Source: Flabesymbios commensalis (lineage: Eukaryota; Annelida; Polychaeta; Terebellida; Flabelligeridae). Taken from it: DNA of 64,000 bases. The notes under the pieces are model-generated. The model made no database searches. It had not been told where the DNA came from and saw nothing but the letters and a program-made list of their open reading frames with translations. The position numbers and the translations under genes were made by a program. The DNA is taken from positions 27,251 through 91,250 of the forward strand of contig CAXHKU010000956.1 of the NCBI GenBank assembly GCA_964017125.1, in the 5' to 3' direction. Below, piece by piece: positions 46,340 through 57,600 of the stretch (within the stretch, counting starts at the first letter, position 1; every line of letters begins with the position of its first letter).

Positions 46340-46510
46340 AGTGTCAGATAGGTCCAGAATGACTGTGTCGGATAGGTCCAGAATCACGTGGTAAATCGGT
46401 CCAGAATCACGTGTCAGATATGTCTAGAATGACGCGTGTCATATAGTTCCAGAATGACGTGTCGTACAGGTCCATAACGTGTCAGATAGTTCCTGCATTA
46501 CTGTGTCATA
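46340..46510 (+). repeat. Degenerate ~25-bp tandem repeat
   Basis: Six or so units of GTGTCAGATAGGTCCAGAAT with variable linkers (GACT, CACGTG, GACGC). Confidence 0.65.
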
Positions 46511-46572
46511 TTTCTCTTCGACGTTGGACCAACATTAAATCAACATTGATTCAACGTATTGCGTCTGCTGAG
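46511..46572. mobile_element. Half of a CAGCAAAC-family MITE
   Basis: TCTTCGACGTTGGACCAACA, then TCAACGTATTGCGTCTGCTG. Only the right half is present, joined to the tandem repeat. Confidence 0.55.
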
Positions 46573-47950
46573 TAATAGTTCGTGACAGATGCTCAGTTTG
46601 TCAAATAATTGGATTATACATGTTAATTTTTCATCAAGAGATGACTCAGTTCTGACATTCTTCACTACCACAGGCGATGAGAAAAAATAGCTGAATAAAA
46701 CATGATAAATTCTACCCAAGAACAACCTCTAGCTGATTTGGAGAAATATACATATCAGTTTATACATTTGTCTACAAAGGTCTCTCAAGTGGGCCTTCTG
46801 CTACTATGACAACAAAATATCCATGTTATTAAATCAATGGCGTTTTCGTAGGTGATCGACTGACTTATATCAGAAATGCATTTTTGCTTATATGAATAGC
46901 TTATTTTACAATCGAAAATCTTTATATAAGGTCGAGAAAGCTATTTCTAGAAGCTATGAGTCAGTGACAGAAAACAAAGGAAAAAAACTTTTCGAGCCGC
47001 CTTGTCGTGATTTTATTATGATTCATTCACAATTTGAACTGGTGTGTTAAAGTCAATAATATGACCATTTGCACCATAATATAACCAACAAGAGACGTTG
47101 AACATTATTTTCGTTTTACTGCACGTCTTCCCTATCTCCACCTTTGAATATCGGGTGTTAAGTCACTATGATATCTCCTACAAAAATGGCAATATATTGA
47201 AATAATTTATTTATGTTTTCTTACTCAAGAGAACGCCAACCTCGCAACACAGGGAAAGCATTGAAATGGAACTTACATGTAGGCCTACTTAACGCCAGGC
47301 ATACGTGTCATCTGGTGACTGGTTTCTGAAGCATTGTTAAAGAAAGTAATCGAGACTTGGTGCAATGTGTTACACGTTTCGGAAACATCACCCAGTAATA
47401 TTAAACTTATGGTGGACTATGGAGAACTAGAGCGCTTGCTTGTTATTTACCGGAAATTGTATACACTGTCATTCACATTAATGTATATCTACATAAATCT
47501 ATATATATTTAAGTGATTTGTAATAATGGCTGAAGGAATGAGAGAATATTGGATAATATTTCTAATTCTATGATTTTTAAAGGCATATCTTGCATTCAGA
47601 AGATTATTCTGATGATACTGTACATATGAATGGTATTGTTCTTTAACATTATTTCAATATTAGGTCTAAAGCAAGTTGTCAGTGGGTAAGCTAATTATAC
47701 GTGTGATGACTTTATAATTTCAAATCTCAATGAGCAATCTTTAGACGCTAAATTTGATCAATTAAAAATTATTTAAATAATCACCAGGTCTTAGAAATTA
47801 GTGGCATTTGTCTTTAAGAAATGTGGTTGTCGTCTGATCGTGACAAATGCTACTTTAATTCAAATAATTATAATTCTACAAGGCAAGATATGTTCTTCAC
47901 ATGGTCACATTGCCATTTCTTTGCTTGAAAAAATGCGATGATGAAACCTT
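46573..47950. other. Non-coding stretch
   Basis: No gene recognised. The last few hundred bases may be worn LINE sequence. Confidence 0.35.
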
Positions 47951-47954
47951 GCCA

Positions 47955-49345
47955 CTATATAATATTTATGATGTATGGGAATGACTATTTTTTATCAATA
48001 TAAACGACATTCTAAATTACTATTAATTAGTTACAATCGTCTTGTATGCCGATGATACATAGGCCTACATCATTTCTATGTAGCTTGGAGGTTTTTAAAT
48101 TCAACAATCAAATTTTAAGTGATGAAAATGTTCAACTGGTTCAAGTTAAATAAACATTATTTAAACATAAAAAAATCTAAATTTATGATCATGCCAAATA
48201 AGCAAATAAATATATCAAAACTACATTACGTAACTATAGGTCTTGTTTTATTCTTACGTCTCACCATTGATCAACATCTAAATTCTCAAATTGACAAAGT
48301 AGCTTTGGGAATTTATAGTTTCTTAGGTTTTATGGATAGAATGAAACATTTTGTATCCAATAAAATACTATGCGTGATCTATATCGCTCTACTTCGGCCG
48401 CACATAAATTTCGGTGTATTAGCATGGAGATACAGTAATACCCAAGTAATTAAAGCGACACAATCAGGCAAAAATCATCATTTTTTTATTTGGGCTCCTC
48501 AATATGGCCATAATATATGTCCATAGACTAGAATTGCGAAAGTCTTTTAATTTTTGGTTTGCTGTGTAGCAAGCGCGCCGAAAATCACGTTTATCAGTAA
48601 TTTCTTTTTTTGGCCATGCATTTCTGAAATTAAATCTCATCCTTATTTCTCTTTTAACTGGTAAATGCGCAGCACGAAATAATAATAAAAAAATGACGCA
48701 ATTTTATTTTATGGACATGTTGACATATCATGGATATATCAAGGAGTCAAAATAAAAATTATGATTTGGCCTGATTGTGTCGATTTAAACTTAAAAAATC
48801 AGTGTAGATTATAACGTAAATTAACTATATTTCACATAGTTAACCACTTTTTAAACTTCCTAATCTGTTGAATATTACAGACTTGTTGACATTAAATCAA
48901 TTAAAGTTTTTTATAAACCGATTATTAATTTATTGCCACCTTGATTTAAATGTTAACACCATGATGTACACCACAATCTTACTAGGTATTGCCACCATTT
49001 TGTGACTCGGCGTGTTTATGATAAATTTGCTCCAACTTGTATCAGGTAACGGTATATTTTATTCCTCACCTCCTCAATAATATGAGGGGCTGGTGGGAAA
49101 TCGTATGCTAATAATGTCTCAGTTATATAATTTGTTGGGTGGGAATTACTTGTACCAGCTTCATTGAAACTTGTTCAGTATCTCTCCCAGGTGAGACACG
49201 TTTATTTGTTTTTTTAATTTTTTTTATATATTGTTTATTACATAAAAATATCACAGACATATGCCACCAAATGCACTTAACATGTTTGTTGTGTGTATTT
49301 GATTGTATGTTGTTACCAAATAAATTAAAATGAATTTAATTGAAT
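47955..49345 (+). mobile_element. LINE fragment: C-terminal reverse transcriptase and 3' end
   Basis: FFININDI-like and LYADDT (48042-48059, the catalytic YADD) are followed in another frame by NKHYLNIKKSKFMIMPNK. Then come GIYSFLGFMDRMKHFVSNKI and YIALLRPHINFGVLAWRY, the typical C-terminal RT region of Jockey/CR1-like LINEs. After an inserted MITE the text resumes (LFKLPNLLNITDLLTLNQLK). It ends in AAATAAATTAAAATGAATTT-like tail sequence. Frame changes and stops show a dead, 5'-truncated copy. Confidence 0.75.
48456..48782. mobile_element. 327-bp MITE inserted in the LINE
   Basis: CGACACAATCAGGC at the left and GCCTGATTGTGTCG at the right, continued by AAAAATCAT / ATGATTT. The flanks AATTAAAG and ATTTAAAC agree at 6 of 8 positions, perhaps a worn 8-bp duplication. 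The end of the 48119-48526 open frame is MITE sequence, not protein. Confidence 0.75.
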
Positions 49346-51110
49346 AAGTAAATAAGTAATAAGGCTAATAAAGACAATATCAATTACACCAAACAACACA
49401 TTTTAAAAACGTACAGGCTTCCATGTGTCATGGAGAATTGTGTATGTGCGTATTCATGATATATTACTTATAGGATATATTACATATTTTTTGTTTGTAT
49501 ATTTTTACGGTAGACCTTCCATTCTTTAAAAAAAAATGTATATTTCATCGACTGGATTCTGTATTAAACTGCTTCTATGTCTAAAACTATTTATGTTAAT
49601 AATTTTATAAAGGTCTAGGATCTAAATAGAGGTTATTACACCTGTGTCCCTTTGGATTTGAATGGTGAAAGCTCATTTGAGTTCCGGTGTGACGTTAGGA
49701 CGACGTTGTATAAATGTTATACAAATGTTTTGTGTTTCCTGGTTGGTGCCAGTGACGCGATCGGTCCGTGGCTGTGGGGACTGAGCCCCCCCCCCCCTTC
49801 CGGGGCTTTGTCTGGGATGGTTATCATGTTTCTTGTAGAAATGTCAGCTCAGTTTTAATGCATATGAAGTTTATGTCGTTTCTGACTCGTTACATTGCGT
49901 TTCCACTGGGCATCTCACCAGTGTCTCTCACATGCAGGCTCGTTGATCGCTTATACGTTCTTCACAAGCCTACGTACTAGATTAAATCAGCCAGGCGGGA
50001 TAATCGAATATAATTTTTGTCATTATCATATTAATATTAGACCTATAAACGCCGGCATTTTTCTCGATGCATAAGGTTGATACTACCATCAACTTTTGGA
50101 ACACTTGGATTGTTTGTCTCTTTGGTCATGAATAACAAAACCTTTGTATTAAGACGTATTAGGACCATATTTTTCAAAGTTTTATCTTTACTTATCTGGT
50201 AACTGCCAAACAATTTTTGTATCCCTGTTATTGGTTTTCATTACATCAAATGAAGATACAAGCGAAAGGAGCATGCTTTACTTCTTAGAAACGAAAATAT
50301 GCAATGTTGCTGACCATGCGTGTAATGGCAATTGTACTCTGGCTTGCACATGTATCGTCACTTTTAGAAGGCGCAGAAGGAAATGCACTTAATCACGAGG
50401 AAAAAAGTGAATCTAATAAATCGCTATGTCAACACTGCAGTGCAAAGCCGAAAGGCAGTAACTGCTTGTTTTACAAGTAAGCAGTTACTGCCTTTTGGCA
50501 GAATAACAAGCTATCTCATCCTCTGACAACTGCAGAAAGTATGGAATATAAGAAGTATATACTTACATGTAGGGCCTACCAGAGTTTGCGTGCCATTGAA
50601 TAATTAATGGTAGTTTATAAAGGGAGACAAATTTATGTGCCAAGAACCCTCCCCCCCCCTCCCATGGCCATACTGTACCGCTAATATTTCACATGTGAGC
50701 CTAATGCAACAAGACAAAATACGAGATGACAAATATTTTGACAAATAGTTTTATTTCAGCACGTGGGCCTACATATATTTCCGTTACCAGATAATAATCA
50801 TCACTGTTTGGCGGAATTTATGAGATCCAATATGATACTAAGAAATTAAGTAGCTATCAAACCAACACCATGAAGTCGTTTTTTTGTGTCGTGTACAGCC
50901 GAACGTTCCTAGTTTAAATGAATGATGAAAAATGTCATATAAAAAGAGTGGTATTATTCTTCCCATATATGCTGTTCACAAAAGAGATTTCATGATTTTG
51001 TACACCAAATCGTATTTTCTAGCGTTTGTAATATTATATGTAGTCTAAATCTACATTACAGTATTAATTGTATACCGATAGAGTTCTTGATTAATTCAGT
51101 CGGGGTCTGG
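49346..51110. other. Non-coding stretch
   Basis: C runs at about 49789-49798 and 50649-50664. A short palindrome (CAGTAACTGCTTGTTTTACA / AGCAGTTACTG) is at about 50455-50492. No gene seen. Confidence 0.4.
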
Positions 51111-51163
51111 GCCCGTATTCTCGTACAAGTTACAATATATAGTAGGCTTCTGATTGGTCGAGA
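51111..51163. mobile_element. Single arm of the 16246-16360 palindrome family
   Basis: GGGCCCGTATTCTCGTACAA, then TAGGCTTCTGATTGGTCGAG. The second arm is absent. Confidence 0.7.
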
Positions 51164-51525
51164 TGGGTCCTCCAACTAACTGCATCTCTGTTGTCCGCGT
51201 TAAACTATAAATTATTTATAATTATTCACAGTTTAAGTTAAAATCATTCAACAACAGCTGATTCGACGTGATTACAATAAAGACGCGACTTTGTTTACTT
51301 TTGTATAGAACATATTTAGTTCCAGTGACTATTATTTATATAAATTTAAAAATACAAACATTAATGGCTCAGTTATTATCTGAGTTATTAAATCTGGTAC
51401 AAAATAAAATATAAAAAGCGTGGTTTTGAACAAGATTATTTAAATAACACAAATAACATTGATATGTTTACTGTTGTATCAATGTCCAGGCAGAGCCTAG
51501 GTTTTATTTACGAAGTGAATTTCGA

Positions 51526-51670
51526 TTAACCCTTGTGCTGCTGAATTGTTTGTTTCTATTTTTCATTCATTTGAAGCTGGAATTGCTAACGCAATTTCCA
51601 GCTTCAAATAACGAAAAATATGTCTACTTATTAAAAATGCACATTTCTCAACTCAAAGTTCGGTTCGATC
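51526..51670. mobile_element. TTAA MITE, left part (CCCTTGTGCTGC subtype)
   Basis: TTAACCCTTGTGCTGCTGAA and the hairpin TTCATTTGAAGCTGGAATTG / GCAATTTCCAGCTTCAAATA. The right end is replaced by the 87-bp tandem repeat. Confidence 0.65.
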
Positions 51671-51931
51671 TTTGTCTCATCAGTCTGATGATCAGTGTAA
51701 ACTCCAAAATATATCTGTTACTCTAAGTATATGTTTCTATCTTTTCCTAAATTATTCTTTGTCTCATCAGTCTGATGATCAGTGTAAACTCCAAAATATA
51801 TCTGTTACTCTAAGTATATGTTTCTATCTTTTCTTAAATTATTCTTTGTCTCATCAATCTGATGATCAGTGTAAACTCCAAAATATATATGTTACTCTAA
51901 GTATATGTTTCTATCTTTTCTTAAAGTATTC
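51671..51931 (+). repeat. Three copies of an 87-bp tandem repeat
   Basis: Units start at 51671, 51758 and 51845 (TTTGTCTCATCAGTCTGATG). They are nearly identical. 87 is divisible by three, so the 51672-52016 frame reads a repeated 29-residue unit (SHQSDDQCKLQNISVTLSIC...). I regard the frame as incidental. Confidence 0.9.
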
Positions 51932-52016
51932 TTGCCAATCGACGAGAAGGATCTCTCCACGTGACCTCCCGAACTCGTCACCACGTAAAAATTCCACTGG
52001 AGCAATATTTGATTAA

Positions 52017-52595
52017 TTTGTGGTCTGCAACAGTATACAAATGCAAACATATTTCAATAACAACTGAATGACGGCGGTGATTGCCTGATCTCGTCATTTG
52101 ACAGGTTGAGTCACCCTTTTGGTAGCATACCATACTTGATTCTTATTTGGCATGAATGTTATAATAAGTGTATTTGAGGATTCTGGCGTGGAGTGATTTA
52201 ATGTAATGTATAGTGATACAGATATACATCACGCCTAATATGTGTCTGAAAAGTTATTTCGCTACATCAAACATCAAGTGAAAATTGGCTATTTCTATTA
52301 ACAGCATAATCTGTCACCATAAAGAATACTAAAACTTAAATTAATGTCTAAATGTGTGATCGTTTGAATCTAATCTGATCAAAGTAATGTGGTAGTAGTT
52401 AGCTCATAATTTTTAAACCTTGACTGAAACAATCGCCACACTAGATAATGTGTACCCTCCTACAGACGTAAGCCAATGTTGGATGAATATAAATATGCGA
52501 CACAAGAAGAAAAGTCGTAAGCAGCTGAGTCAGGTAAAAATTACACAATTTTTTTAATTTATCAGTGAAATGGTTAAGATTTTGCTGATATAGTC
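52017..52595. other. Non-coding stretch
   Basis: Nothing firm. A basic open stretch MRHKKKSRKQLSQ at 52494-52532 is followed by a donor-like GTAAAA, but support is weak. Confidence 0.3.
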
Positions 52596-52684
52596 ATGGC
52601 GACCCAAAGGAAAGGGTGCACTCTGAACGGTTTTGACGAAGTGGTGAAGCAAACACTTTCCGCCAGGTTACAGTGTGGATCAAG
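52596..52684 (+). CDS. Possible first coding exon, unknown protein
   Basis: ATGGCG in strong start context, with an in-frame TAA upstream at 52575. 29 codons follow (MATQRKGCTLNGFDEVVKQT, then LSARLQCGS), ending at a donor AAG/GTAATG. Codon use is less AT-biased than the surroundings. No domain recognised. If real, the gene continues to the right, with the Penelope-like element in its first intron or beyond. Chance is a serious alternative. Confidence 0.3.
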
Positions 52685-53299
52685 GTAATGTTATTGACTT
52701 ATTTCGGGTAGAATGTTTAAGTGGCGATGCCAACCCTCTTAACATATAGCTGTCGAATAGACATTTTTCAAGTGTGTTAATATTTAATATTAACGCACCT
52801 GAAAAATGCATTATCGAGAAATTACATAAGCTGATTAGGACAGATATTAAAAAATTAATCGAATGGCGCATTTCTGATATTAATTTAGCCATTAACACTT
52901 TACATGCATGCAGATAACCGACTGCGATATTAAAATACACCGCCATGGGCGGTATTCTGAAAACAGTTTACCTATATATCTATAGCTTCCAAAATTGTAG
53001 CCACGGGAGAAATAATGAGTGGGTACATTTATACTTAATTACTAGTGAATTTCTTTTTGCAACTTCCATTCCTCCACGAATGTACATTTTCAAACTGTAA
53101 TTCTAATAGAATTAGCTCGGTCGATTATAAGTTGTCACAGGGCAGGGTCACGGACTGAACATGTATGAGGCCTAGGGACTCACTTGAAAGGTAATCCGTT
53201 CTTACCAAATTTAGATACCTCGATACAATTAGATAAAATGTTTTTCATGAACAACTATAGTATAACCATGATGACAAGAGATTTAGTGAAGTTTAAATC

Positions 53300-53479
53300 A
53301 AAGGTGGAGGCTATGCAAAAAGAATCAACAACCCACCCAACCATCATGTAACCAACTAACAATTCAAGCAGCCAGTCAATGAGCCAACCAACCATTCAAC
53401 CCAACCAAGCCAACCAACCAACCAACCATCCAACCATCCAACCAACCAACCATCCAACCAGCCAACCACCAACCAACAA
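53300..53479 (+). repeat. (CCAA)n-rich simple repeat
   Basis: CAACCAACCAACCAACCATC-type sequence directly before the 42-bp terminal repeat. Similar sequence precedes the other copy at 62041-62130. Confidence 0.85.
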
Positions 53480-53521
53480 GGGGACTCTAGACTCTAGAGT
53501 TATATATAAAGTCATATATGA
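53480..53521 (+). promoter_or_regulatory. Terminal direct repeat with TATA-like box, left
   Basis: GGGGACTCTAGACTCTAGAG, then TTATATATAAAG. Contains the perfect palindrome ACTCTAGAGT and a consensus-like TATA box just ahead of the first ORF, so it may hold the promoter. Confidence 0.6.
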
Positions 53522-53524
53522 CAT

Positions 53525-54611
53525 ATGATCAGCAAAATTCCTAATTTAGATGAGTATAGAGATACCCTGGATGTATCAGGCTTCCTGCCTCTCGGACAAA
53601 CATCACCAGAGCAGAGTCGGGTAAATCCCACAAATTATTACTCCCTCGGAGGCACAGACCTCTTAGATCCGCAGAATTCCTTTATTTCCAGGGCTAATGG
53701 AGACTGGAACATGTCGGGATTCCCTAATGTAAGCGTCATTTTGGCACCATCTGATACCCTGGGGAATGCTAGTGAGAAGGAGGCACCCAGCACTGCCCCA
53801 GTGTCAATAGAGACTGATCACTGAGGCTAGTGAGGGGGGAATTTCCTTGATTGACCCCTAGGATAGCCATAATTCTAGCTTGGGAGTGTTATCCATCAAC
53901 AGTTCGCAAGATGAACTACAGCTAGTAGGCTCTACGTCTGTGGATGGTGCACTTCCAGACACTACATCCCCACTAATAAAAGCCAGGGCGAGTACCCAAG
54001 TAAACAGGGTGCCTGAGCTGTTGTAAAACATCATAGTGGCTTGACTGATGCAGAAGAACGTAAAAATTGGAGTCTTTCGGTTGAAAATTCGACGGAAACG
54101 TTGATTTTAGGTGATTCTATGGTCGGTAGAATTAATGACGTTGAGCCATACAAAAATGTTCAAATTCACGTTTTTCCTGGGGGAAGGATACAGCATCTGA
54201 CCCAGGTTTTGCAAAATTACAGGAGAAAGGACTGTACACAATTTAAAAATGTCGTTAGATTGTTTGGACTTAATGACTTATTGCAGAGAAAAGGGTAAGT
54301 TTCAAACTCTTTTATTGGTCGAGATATGCAGGACTGTCTCCTATTGGCTAAGAGGTGCTAAGATCCACTACACAGGGATCTACAACACACATGTCATTGA
54401 CCCTATGTACGCACTTAAAGTCTGCAGAGTCAAGGACATTTATAGGAAAGCTGTTAATGATAATACACCTGGTGTTTCCTATATTATTAAATTTGGTCTG
54501 AGGTGTGACCCGAGTGGACCAAATGATGTGATTCACTGGTGCAGTGATCATGCAACCAAAGTGGCATTATACAACCCAAATGACGGAACCGAGAGGGTGA
54601 CTGACCATTGA
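53525..54611 (+). pseudogene. SGNH/GDSL hydrolase-like ORF of the PLE
   Basis: Open stretches at 53525-53824, 54017-54296 and 54249-54611 lie on one strand in more than one frame, so the ORF is broken in at least two places. The first stretch is Ser/Pro/Thr-rich and unrecognised. The rest shows the four SGNH blocks: LILGDS (54110-54118 encodes GDS), FPGG, FGLND (54266-54277) and DVIH (54525-54536). Known family role: Ser/Asp/His esterase fold; similar domains occur as accessory ORFs in several retroelements. The ORF ends where the 16-bp array begins. It could instead be captured from another element. Confidence 0.6.
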
Positions 54612-54767
54612 TCCGACACTCCATTGGTCCGACACACCATTGGTCCGACACACCAATGGTCCGACACACCATTGGTCCGACACACCATTGGTCCGACACA
54701 CCATTGGTCCGACACACCATTGGTCCGACACACCAATGGTCCGACACACCATTGGTCCGACAAACCT
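54605..54767. repeat. 16-bp minisatellite, left array
   Basis: About ten units of GGTCCGACACACCATT; some units carry CCAATGG instead of CCATTGG. Confidence 0.95.
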
Positions 54768-55735
54768 TAGGAGACCATAAATATCAGAATCTAACAAGGA
54801 TGACCTTGAACATTTTTATAAACATAGTTAAAATGGCGGGACATTCTGGAACCATTTTTATTTATTTTTCTATTTGAATGTCAAGTGCCCAACACAATTT
54901 ACAACCAGGTGACATATGTCTACATATTTGAGATTAAATTAAATTCGTAATGTATTTCTCTGGACTTCAATTCAGGTGCTTCAATGTATCTATTAAGATA
55001 ATGTACGGTAAAAATGTCATTGTTAAAACTGTCATTGGTAAACAGATAGAAAAAACGTCAGGATCTTAAAAGGTTCTTTGTTGAAAAGTACAATAGACTC
55101 ATCATACTTGTTATATTGAATGACATAACAAATACTTATCAATTGATCTACTTCGCCTTGCTTGAAATATTCATGAAATCAACCTTTGGAGTTTCACCAT
55201 CGGAGCAAACTCGCTTTCCTTGCATAACCAAACAAATTATTTTTTTTTTCCTAAGATATGCCGAGCAAACTTTTTTTAGAAAATAACTCATAGATCCCCC
55301 CCCTCCCCCCACGTATCATTTTTTCCGCCCCTAATGTAAATTAAAAATAAAAACATTTAATTCTATCAAATGTCCTCTCTTAAATGTGTCGCAACTTGGA
55401 AGCATTACAAATGATTAGCCTAAAGACAACATATTGAAGACATCATTAAATACCAGGCTATGGATTAAGCGCGTTGCACTGGACGGGAGCGAGTACTATA
55501 TTAATTTACGTTTTTTGTAAAGTTGTAATTTTGTAAAAAAAATTGGGTTTTGTCGAGATATAACGCATGTTACGTTGACTGTACACATATTTTGATGGAA
55601 ATAGCATTGGCACAATGCATGCCACGATGATGTATTGTGTTATAGGCTATGTCGTAACATAACGCATGCAGAGATATTTGGGGATCAACCGGGGATAGTC
55701 CAGGGTTGGTCCTTTGATAACTTGGTGAGGATCAG
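54768..55735. other. Unassigned AT-rich sequence
   Basis: No gene or repeat recognised between the two arrays. Confidence 0.4.
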
Positions 55736-56150
55736 AGGAAACCTCTGCCCATGGTTTGTCTATGGAAAGCTGTGCTCAGGATTTGGTAAACACGTGCCCG
55801 ATGTTTGGTCAGGGAAACCTGTGCCCATATGATTTTTGTCCAGAGAAAGCTGTGCTCTGGGTTTGTCCAGAGAAACCTGTGCTCAGGATTTGGCCATGGA
55901 AACAGGTGCCCAGGGTTTGTCCATGGAAATTTCTGTCCTGTGTTTGTCCAAGGAAAGGTGTCAGATTTCTTCACGTAAAGCTGTGCTCAGGGCTTGTCCA
56001 TGGAAAGCTGTGCTCAGGGGTTGTCCAGGGAAAGCTGTGCTCAGGGGTTGTCCATGGAAACCTCTGCTCAGTGTTTCGCCATCGAAAGCTGTGAGCTACC
56101 TAGGATTGGTCCAGGGAAAGCAACGTTTGGGATTTGTCCACATCAAACTG
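55736..56150. repeat. 27-bp minisatellite, degenerate
   Basis: About fifteen units of GGAAAGCTGTGCTCAGGGGT plus TGTCCAT. 27 is divisible by three, so open frames here read 9-residue units such as MESCAQGLS. The arrangement alone explains these frames. Confidence 0.85.
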
Positions 56151-57356
56151 TAGGACATGATGCCAGCAGAAATAAAAGAAAGTTGATACATGTGTCAATA
56201 TTGCAAATGGGATTATGGAACAACAACAAAAAACGAATAATAGGCCTACGCTTTAATATTATGTTATTATTGATAATAGTGAGAATTTATTATGTTGTGG
56301 CTGTTTGTTTAAATAAAATGTATTATTTTATTTTATTATTTCAACTGCAAATAACTTTTATATAGTTATGTTTTAGTGACCCAGTATTATTTTAAAAATA
56401 ATTGCTTGATTTTAAAAAATATGAGATAAAGACCTGTATCATTTTTTATATTATTTTTTCTCTAACTCTGCATTTCCAATTGTATCTCTGTAGAAGTATT
56501 AGCCATTTGAAAATGGTTATTGGCCGTAATTATCTCTTTAGAACAAATCATTAATGTCCATCTCAGAAATGGTGGTGAGATGCCAAGTCGTGGGAACTAG
56601 TCACACCACAAATTGTAGGAATTATATTATTAGTCCCTTTTTCCCAAGACTTGTGAATGTGAATATCAATATTCGCTCAAACAACTAAAGGTAATTATTT
56701 CCTAGGAGTTATCAAGTCCTACCTACGATTTTGAATCATATATTGCATGCACTTAGATGGGGATCTGTGTGAATTATATTTCAAATCCCAAAATTAATTC
56801 CGTCACAGTAATTCCGTCACAATTTATACCAAAGTTCATCACACTCTGCCAGAAAAATAAGGCTTTCGCATAAAAAATTATCAGTGTTCTTTTGAAGTAA
56901 AAATAATGTTTAACTATAATTAAGATTGATTGTATCGTTGATATGGTAAAAAGAGCAGAAATAGGAACTATTGTTATTGGTGTCAGGAATATCACTAGTG
57001 TACACATGTAATTCAGTCACGTGACTTTAGTGTTTTTATTTGAGTGTGTACTCAAGAAAACGAACGCTTGTAGCTGAAAGTGAACTTCTATACACAGAAA
57101 AGAAGTGTCTTCATACAATAAAGACTTAAAATGAATACCTAAAGTAACAAAGACAAAGATCTGATGATTTCAAATTAGTAAAAGCTGTACAGATTGTAAT
57201 TCCGTCACGATGTAATTCATGATGCGTTTTGACGCAGCTGTAAACAACTCTAAAATCACATGTAGGCCAATTAGTGTTATAAATGAATTAAAAAATCCCC
57301 ATGGCATGTTTACCAATAATATTTGTATCTACATTTGATAAGATACCATGGTGTAC
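56151..57356. other. Unassigned AT-rich sequence
   Basis: ATTCCGTCAC recurs at about 56797, 56811 and 57200. No gene recognised. Confidence 0.4.
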
Positions 57357-57600
57357 GCCTTATAGTCAGAAGGCCCGCTAGTCAGAAGGCCCGTTGGGCA
57401 GAAGGCCCGTTAGTCAGAAGGCCCGCTAGTCCGAAAATCAGTAAGGATGATTAGTCAGAAGGCCCGCTAGTCCGAAAATCAGTCAGGATGATTAGTCAGA
57501 AGGCCCGATTGTCAGAAGGCCCGTTAGTCATAAAATAAGTAAGGATTATTAATCAGAAAGCCCGTTTGCCAGAAAGCCCGTGACGGTTAGGCAGAAAGTC
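57357..57600. repeat. ~16-bp AGTCAGAAGGCCCGCT repeat, degenerate
   Basis: Ten or so AGTCAGAAGGCCCG units alternate with CCGAAAATCAGTAAGGATGA segments. Confidence 0.85.

Noticed and set aside
21484-51670. Recurrent hairpins as a CRISPR array or riboswitches
   Set aside because: Spacing is irregular, each lies inside a MITE with terminal repeats, and the genome is animal.
54487-54877. Open frames with SDQWCVGPMVCRTNGV repeats on both strands
   Set aside because: Product of the 16-bp satellite, which happens to lack stops; no protein family.
55756-56365. Cys-containing 9-residue repeats (MESCAQGLS) resembling a toxin or mucin
   Set aside because: The units arise from a degenerate 27-bp minisatellite; no signal peptide or stable start, and three overlapping frames look equally coding.
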